DNA of 29,098 nucleotides from JBQTIQ01 sp052387955 (GTDB taxonomy: Bacteria > Actinomycetota > Acidimicrobiia > Acidimicrobiales > JACDCH01), in NCBI GenBank assembly GCA_052387955.1, contig JBQTIQ010000049.1, positions 1 through 29,098 of the forward strand. Reading direction: 5' to 3'. This document shows, piece after piece, positions 22,739 to 29,098 of the stretch (within the stretch, counting starts at the first letter, position 1; every line of letters begins with the position of its first letter). Below the pieces are notes generated by a model, which saw nothing but the letters and a program-made list of their open reading frames with translations, was not told the DNA's origin and searched no databases. A program made the translations under genes and the position numbers.

Positions 22739-23337
22739 TGGAGGCCTTCGTCTTCGCCGGCGCCGCCATCATGGTGCTGGCCGGCGCCGGCGGGGTAGTG
22801 ATGTTGAAGAACCCGATCCACTGCGCCATCAGTCTGGTCGGCACCCTGTTCGGGGTCGCGGTCCTGTTCGTGGCCCAGGAGGCCAACTTCCTGGCCGCGG
22901 TGCAGGTGATCGTCTACGCCGGCGCCATCGTCGTGCTGTTCCTGTTCGTCATCATGCTGCTGGGCGTCGACCAGGCCGAGGACCTCGACATCGAACCGAT
23001 CGCCGGCCAGCGCCGGCTGGCCTCGTTCGGGGCGCTGTCGCTGTTCGGCATGATCACCCTGTCGCTGCTGCTCACCCGCTCGTTCTCGAACGAGCTGATC
23101 GGCGAGCCCCGCGTCGCCACCGGGATCCGCTCGTTCGTCGCCCCGCTGCCCGACGTGCCCGCCCTCGACGTCAGCACCCTGGGCGGCGCCCTGTTCACCC
23201 GCTACCTCTTCGCCTTCGAGATCACGTCGGTGCTGCTGATCGTGGCGGTGGTGGGAGCGGTCGTCCTCTCCCGCAAGCCGCCCGCAGGCACCGTCCAGCC
23301 GATCGACCGCGACGCCGTCGACCGCGAGTTCTCGTGA
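22735..23337 (+). CDS. nuoJ: NADH-quinone oxidoreductase subunit J
   Basis: NuoJ (200 aa) is a five-helix subunit of the membrane arm. Its third helix contains the VQVIVYAGAIVVLFLFVIMLL signature with the conserved YAGAI, a region linked to the coupling conformational change. ATG 22735 overlaps the nuoI stop (an ATGATG pair; ATG 22738 is an alternative). The stop TGA 23335-23337 overlaps GTG 23334, which opens the 51-codon spacer frame before nuoK. Confidence 0.95.
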   Translation: MMEAFVFAGAAIMVLAGAGGVVMLKNPIHCAISLVGTLFGVAVLFVAQEANFLAAVQVIVYAGAIVVLFLFVIMLLGVDQAEDLDIEPIAGQRRLASFGALSLFGMITLSLLLTRSFSNELIGEPRVATGIRSFVAPLPDVPALDVSTLGGALFTRYLFAFEITSVLLIVAVVGAVVLSRKPPAGTVQPIDRDAVDREFS

Positions 23338-23489
23338 TGCCGGCGTTCCCCGGCCCCGTCGGCCGTGCTGCCGGCGTTCCCCGGCCATGCAGGCCGCTCG
23401 TGGCCGTGCCTTCGCTGGCGCTGCGGCGCTCGCATCAGCCGACCTGTACACGCCGGGCTACGTTGCCAGGCTTCGGGAGCCACCGGTGA
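23334..23489 (+). repeat. Family B repeat (partial 23342-23370, full 23373-23439) forming a 51-codon frame between nuoJ and nuoK
   Basis: The spacer holds one partial and one full 67-bp copy. The full copy is the reverse complement of the units before hemB and ends with GCTGGCGCTGCGGCGCTCGC. GTG 23334 overlaps the nuoJ stop as GTGA. The frame is open for 51 codons to TGA 23487-23489, which overlaps the nuoK GTG 23486 as GTGA. The peptide would be Arg/Pro-rich. nuoJ and nuoK, normally adjacent or overlapping, are pushed apart by 148 bp. Confidence 0.78.
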
Positions 23490-23812
23490 ACGGTGTGGTG
23501 TTCGCCTTCGGGCCGACGCCGATGTGGTACCTGCTCCTGGCCGCCCTCCTGTTCGCCATCGGCGCCGGCGGCCTGCTGGTGCGGCGCAACCCGCTGGTGA
23601 TGTTCATGTGCGTCGAGTTGATGCTCAATGCCGTCAACCTGACGTTCGTGACCTTCTCCAACGCCCTCGACGATGTCGGCGGCCAGGTCATGGTGTTCTT
23701 CGTGCTCGTGGTCGCGGCGGTCGAGGTGGTGGTGGGCCTCGGCCTCATCGTCGCCTTGCTGCGTCGCCGGCCCGGGGCCACCGCCGACGACGTGACCCTG
23801 CTGAAAGGCTGA
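23486..23812 (+). CDS. nuoK: NADH-quinone oxidoreductase subunit K
   Basis: NuoK (108 aa) is a three-helix subunit homologous to MrpC and part of the proton path. The essential membrane glutamates are present in the family contexts MCVELMLNAVNLTFV and VVAAVEVVVGLGLIVAL. The length is close to the usual 100 residues if GTG 23486 is the start; this GTG overlaps the stop of the spacer frame, and GGGAG lies eight bases upstream. nuoL follows after nine bases. Confidence 0.95.
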   Translation: MNGVVFAFGPTPMWYLLLAALLFAIGAGGLLVRRNPLVMFMCVELMLNAVNLTFVTFSNALDDVGGQVMVFFVLVVAAVEVVVGLGLIVALLRRRPGATADDVTLLKG

Positions 23813-23821
23813 CGCGCCCAC

Positions 23822-25776
<1,955 letters not shown>

Positions 25777-25777
<1 letters not shown>

Positions 25778-27384
25778 TGGGGCCCGCTCAGGTCCTCGAG
25801 CACGGGTCACAGACGCCGTTGCTCACGATCATGGTGCTGCTCCCCCTCGCCGGGGCGACGGTGGTGGCGCTGATGCCCCGACGCCGGCCCGAGCCGGCCC
25901 GGTTGGTGGCGCTGCTGTTCGCGGCGGCGACGGCGGCGCTCACCATCGCCGTGCTGGTCGCCTTCGAGGCCGGCGAGGCCGGCTTCCAGCTCACCGACCG
26001 CCACGAGTGGATCGAGGCGTTCGGCATCAGCTGGCACGTCGGCGTGGACGGGATCTCGCTGTTCCTGGTGGTCTTGACCGGGCTGCTCTTCCCCATCGCG
26101 ATGGTCGGCGCCGATCCCCACCACGACTCCAAGGCCTACTTCGCCTGGATGCTGCTGCTCGAAGCCGGGTGCCTGGGGGCGTTCATCGCCCTCGACCTCT
26201 TCCTGTTCTTCGTCTCGTTCGAGATCGTGCTGGTCCCGATGTACTTCCTCATCGGCCAGTGGGGCCACGGCGAGCGCACCTACGCGGCGCTGAAGTTCTT
26301 CCTCTACACGATGCTGGGCTCGGCCTTCATGCTCGTGTCGCTGGTCGCCACCGCCGTGCTCTACAGCCGGGGCGCCAACGCCGATCTGACCTTCGACCTG
26401 GTCGAGATCGCCAACGGCGCCCCCGGCGCCATCGGCCTGGAGGCGGGGCGCTGGCTCTTCGCCGGCTTCGCCATCGCCTTCGCGGTGAAGGTGCCCCTGT
26501 TCCCCCTCCACACGTGGCTGCCCGACGCGCACACCAACGCCCCCACCGGAGGATCGATCATCCTCGCCGGCGTCATGTTGAAGCTCGGCACCTACGGCCT
26601 GGTCCGCTACGGGCTGTACCTGTTCCCCGAGGCGGCGGCGTACTTCGCCCCGCTGATGGTGACGCTCGGCGTCATCGGCATCATCTACGGCGCCGTCGTG
26701 GCCACCATGCAGAAGGACCTCAAGCGCCTGGTGGCCTACTCGTCGGTGGCGCACCTCGGCTTCATCGCGCTGGGCACATTCGCGCTCACGTCCCAGGGGG
26801 TGACCGGCGGCGTGGTGCAGATGATCAACCACGGTCTTTCGACCGGTGCGCTGTTCCTGCTCGTCGGGCTGATCGCCGAACGCCGCCACACCCGCCAGAT
26901 CGCCGATCTGCGGGGCCTGCAGAAACAGGCGCCGATCATGGCCGCCCTCTTCACGGTGGTGATGATGTCGTCCATCGGCCTCCCCGGCCTCAACGGCTTC
27001 GTCGGCGAGTTCCTGATCCTGTTGGGGTCCTTCGGGACCCGCCGATGGTGGGCGGTGGTCGCCGCCGCCGGCGTCATCTTCGCCGCCGTCTACCTGCTGT
27101 GGGCCTACCAGCGGGTATTCCACGGTGAGCCCGACGAGGACACCCCGTTCAGCGAGATCCGCTGGAGGGAGGGCCTGGTGCTGGCCCCCCTGGTCGGCCT
27201 CATCGTCTTCCTCGGCGTGTACCCCAAGCCGGTGCTCGACCGCATCGAGCCCTCGGTCGAGGCCGTGATCGACCACGTCGAGGCCCGCGGTGGCTTCCGG
27301 GCCCCCGAGGTCCCCCGCCTGGGACCGGCACCGGAGACCCACGACGAGGGCGAAGCAGCAGCGCCGTCGGAGCCCGGTCACTGA
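25777..27384 (+). CDS. nuoM: NADH-quinone oxidoreductase subunit M
   Basis: NuoM (535 aa) is the second antiporter-like proton-pumping subunit. The helix-5 glutamate is seen in FVSFEIVLVPMYFLIGQWG, the helix-7 Lys in FAVKVPLFPLHTWLPDAHT, then APTGGSIILAGVMLKLGTYG and QKDLKRLVAYSSVAHLGF. The C-terminal soluble tail is acidic and short (EVPRLGPAPETHDEGEAAA). ATG 25777 shares a base with the nuoL stop, and its own stop (27382-27384) overlaps nuoN in the same way. Confidence 0.97.
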
Positions 27385-28928
27385 TGCTCGCATCGCTGGC
27401 CCAGGAAGTGGTGGGGATCGACACGCCGGGCGTGTCGTGGCGGGGCCTGCTGCCCATGTTGGTGCTGGTGGGCGGGGCGCTGGCCATCCTGGTGGTATCT
27501 GCGGTCATCCCGCACAAGGCGCGTCCGGGCACCTGGGCGCTGGCCGCCGTCCTCACTGCGGTGGCGTCGATGGCCACCGCGGTGCCGGTCTGGCTCGAGG
27601 TCACCGACCCCGACCGCGGTCCCTTCACCACCGTCGCCGCCGCCGTCGCCGTCGACGGCTTCACCCTCTTCTTCACCTTCGTGATCGGCGCCGGCGTGGT
27701 GGTCGCCGCCCTCCTGTCCGACGGCTACCTGCGCCGGGAGGGGCTCGACGGCCCCGACTTCTACGCGCTGTTGCTGCTGTCGGCGTCGGGCGGCCTGGTC
27801 ATGGCCGCCGCCAATGACCTCATCGTGGTCTTCCTCGGCCTCGAGATCCTGTCGATCGCGGTCTACATCCTCGCCGCCATGCACACCCGCCGGATCGAGT
27901 CCCAGGAGGCGGGGATCAAGTACTTCGTCCTGGGCGCCTTCTCCTCGGCGTTCTTCCTCTACGGCATCGCCCTCGTCTACGGCGCCACCGGGCACACCAA
28001 CTTCTCCGAGCTGGTGCAGACCGGCCCGGTGCCGGACCAGGGCACGCCGGCGCTGCTGCTGGCCGGCTTCGCGCTGATGCTGGTCGGGTTCGGCTTCAAG
28101 GTGGCGCTGGTGCCGTTCCACTTCTGGCAGCCCGACGTCTACCAGGGCTCGCCCACCCCGGTGGTCGCCTACATGGCTTCGGCGGTCAAGGCAGCCGGGT
28201 TCGCCGGGCTGTTGCGGGTGTTCTACGTCGCCTTCGACGGCTTCGCCGACGATTGGCAGCCCTACATCTACGGGCTGGCCGTGGTCACGCTGGTGGCGGG
28301 GGCGGTGCTGGCCGTCGTGCAGACCGACGTCAAGCGCATGCTGGCGTACTCGTCGATCAGCCACGCCGGGTTCATCCTGGTGGGGTTGCAGGCGGCGTCG
28401 TCGGCCGGGATCGCCGGCGCCCTGTTCTACCTGGCCGCCTACACCTTCATGGTGGCGGGCTCGTTCGGGGTGATCGCGGTGCTGTCCCGCAAGGGCGACG
28501 CCGCCACCTCGTTGGACGACTTCAAGGGCTTGGCCCGGCGTGAGCCCATCCTGGCCTTCGTGTTCACGGTGTTCCTGCTGGCCCAGGCGGGGGTACCGCT
28601 CACCTCGGGCTTCTTCGCCAAGTTCTACGTGGTGACCGCCGCCATCGGGTCGCACTCGACCCCGCTGGCGCTGGCCGCCATGGTCTCGGCGGTTATCGCC
28701 GCCTTCCTCTACCTTCGCATCGTGGTCGGCATGTACGGCTTTTCCGACGAGGACGCCCCGGCCGAGGACCTCCCCGCCCGGGCCCGGGTGCCGCTGCCGT
28801 CCCGGCTGGCCATCGGCCTCTGTTTCGTCCTGACCCTGCTGGCCGGCTTCTTCCCCGGGCCCCTCGTCGACAGCACCACCAAGGCCCGGCCGACAGGCTC
28901 CATCCCCGCCGTCTCCCGGCCTCGCTAG
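27384..28928 (+). CDS. nuoN: NADH-quinone oxidoreductase subunit N
   Basis: NuoN (514 aa) is the third antiporter-like subunit, next to NuoK. Signatures are VVFLGLEILSIAVYILAAMH, the helix-7 to helix-8 segment FKVALVPFHFWQPDVYQGSP with TPVVAYMASAVKAAGF, and QTDVKRMLAYSSISHAGFIL. It has 14 likely helices and ends soon after the last helix. ATG 27384 overlaps the nuoM stop. It is the last gene of the complex I operon, completing nuoA-N in the usual order. Its TAG stop lies inside a 12-bp tandem duplication (28924-28947). Confidence 0.97.
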   Translation: MLASLAQEVVGIDTPGVSWRGLLPMLVLVGGALAILVVSAVIPHKARPGTWALAAVLTAVASMATAVPVWLEVTDPDRGPFTTVAAAVAVDGFTLFFTFVIGAGVVVAALLSDGYLRREGLDGPDFYALLLLSASGGLVMAAANDLIVVFLGLEILSIAVYILAAMHTRRIESQEAGIKYFVLGAFSSAFFLYGIALVYGATGHTNFSELVQTGPVPDQGTPALLLAGFALMLVGFGFKVALVPFHFWQPDVYQGSPTPVVAYMASAVKAAGFAGLLRVFYVAFDGFADDWQPYIYGLAVVTLVAGAVLAVVQTDVKRMLAYSSISHAGFILVGLQAASSAGIAGALFYLAAYTFMVAGSFGVIAVLSRKGDAATSLDDFKGLARREPILAFVFTVFLLAQAGVPLTSGFFAKFYVVTAAIGSHSTPLALAAMVSAVIAAFLYLRIVVGMYGFSDEDAPAEDLPARARVPLPSRLAIGLCFVLTLLAGFFPGPLVDSTTKARPTGSIPAVSRPR

Positions 28929-28947
28929 CTGCGTTGCTAGCTGCGTT
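28924..28947 (+). repeat. 12-bp tandem duplication across the nuoN stop codon
   Basis: GCTAGCTGCGTT occurs twice back to back (28924-28935 and 28936-28947). The first copy contains the nuoN TAG stop (28926-28928). The second copy runs into the family B-like repeat that follows. Confidence 0.8.
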
Positions 28948-29098
28948 CCCCGGCCCCGCCGGCCGCGCGCGACCGCGCCTCCGCGGGCGCGCCGGCGCGC
29001 GCCGCCCCGGCCGCCCGGCCGGTGGGCGGGGTGGGACGCCAGGGGGGGGGCCTCGCTTCGGCCAAGGCTAGGGGGCCGGCTGGGAGCACCGGAGGGGC
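28943..29098 (+). repeat. Degenerate family B repeat and GC-rich palindromes downstream of nuoN
   Basis: GCGTTCCCCGGCCCCGCCGG and the bases to about 29008 align along their length with the 67-bp family B unit. Within and after it lie a 14-bp perfect palindrome, GCGCGCCGGCGCGC (28987-29000), and a six-base stem with a four-base loop, CCGGCC-GCCC-GGCCGG (29007-29022). A run of nine G follows (29042-29050). These could fold as an operon-end structure, but no T-tract follows, so I do not call an intrinsic terminator. No gene is visible from 28929 to the window end. Confidence 0.6.

Noticed and set aside
29042..29050. Run of nine G as a phase-variable tract
   Set aside because: It is outside any visible gene or promoter at the window edge, so no functional claim can be supported.

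Overview
The window is very GC-rich and densely coded, with frequent GTG starts. It looks like a chromosomal piece of a high-GC actinobacterium. The gene set (a split b6-type cytochrome b, Pro/Ala-rich protein tails, a quinone-tail-type isoprenoid reductase and a complete 14-gene nuo operon) suggests the Acidimicrobiia or a neighbouring lineage. That placement is an inference from gene content.

Layout. Bases 1-176 hold the 3' end of an unrecognised gene. A repeat-bearing spacer follows, then hemB (447-1433), hemL (1663-2940) and zwf (2945-4372), giving two steps of tetrapyrrole synthesis plus NADPH supply. On the minus strand are a geranylgeranyl-reductase-family flavoprotein (4400-5674), probably acting on isoprenoid or menaquinone tails, and a membrane-anchored monoheme cytochrome c (5780-6553). 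A divergent control region (6554-6800) holds a CRP/GlxR-like palindrome. From 6801 to 28928 everything reads rightward. First comes a complex III-type cassette: small membrane protein, 2x[4Fe-4S] ferredoxin, cytochrome b6-like protein, subunit IV-like protein, Rieske protein, diheme cytochrome c and a three-helix protein of unknown function. The complete complex I operon nuoABCDEFGHIJKLMN follows directly. The segment therefore encodes an NADH-to-quinone-to-cytochrome c chain in one run, next to heme synthesis genes and a possible quinone-modifying enzyme.

The most unusual feature is in the spacers. Most gene junctions overlap or abut, but several (hemB/hemL, nuoE/nuoF, nuoF/nuoG, nuoJ/nuoK) carry GC-rich repeats of two families. 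In each of these four, the spacer is an open frame, or in nuoE/nuoF two linked frames, joined to both flanking genes by four-base RTGA stop/start overlaps. All five RTGA-to-RTGA distances (233, 53, 110, 95 and 152) equal 3n+2, the value needed for an unbroken frame between overlaps. This suggests repeats that enter 4-nt overlaps, or are tolerated there, without breaking translational coupling. Related copies lie upstream of hemB in inverted orientation and downstream of nuoN.

The complex III-type cassette is also notable. Its cytochrome b keeps the b6f-style Cys expected to bind heme ci, its subunit IV has APWY in place of PEWY, a ferredoxin is encoded within it, and two of its proteins share an N-terminal peptide motif. 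All functional assignments come from reading motifs by eye; no database search was possible.
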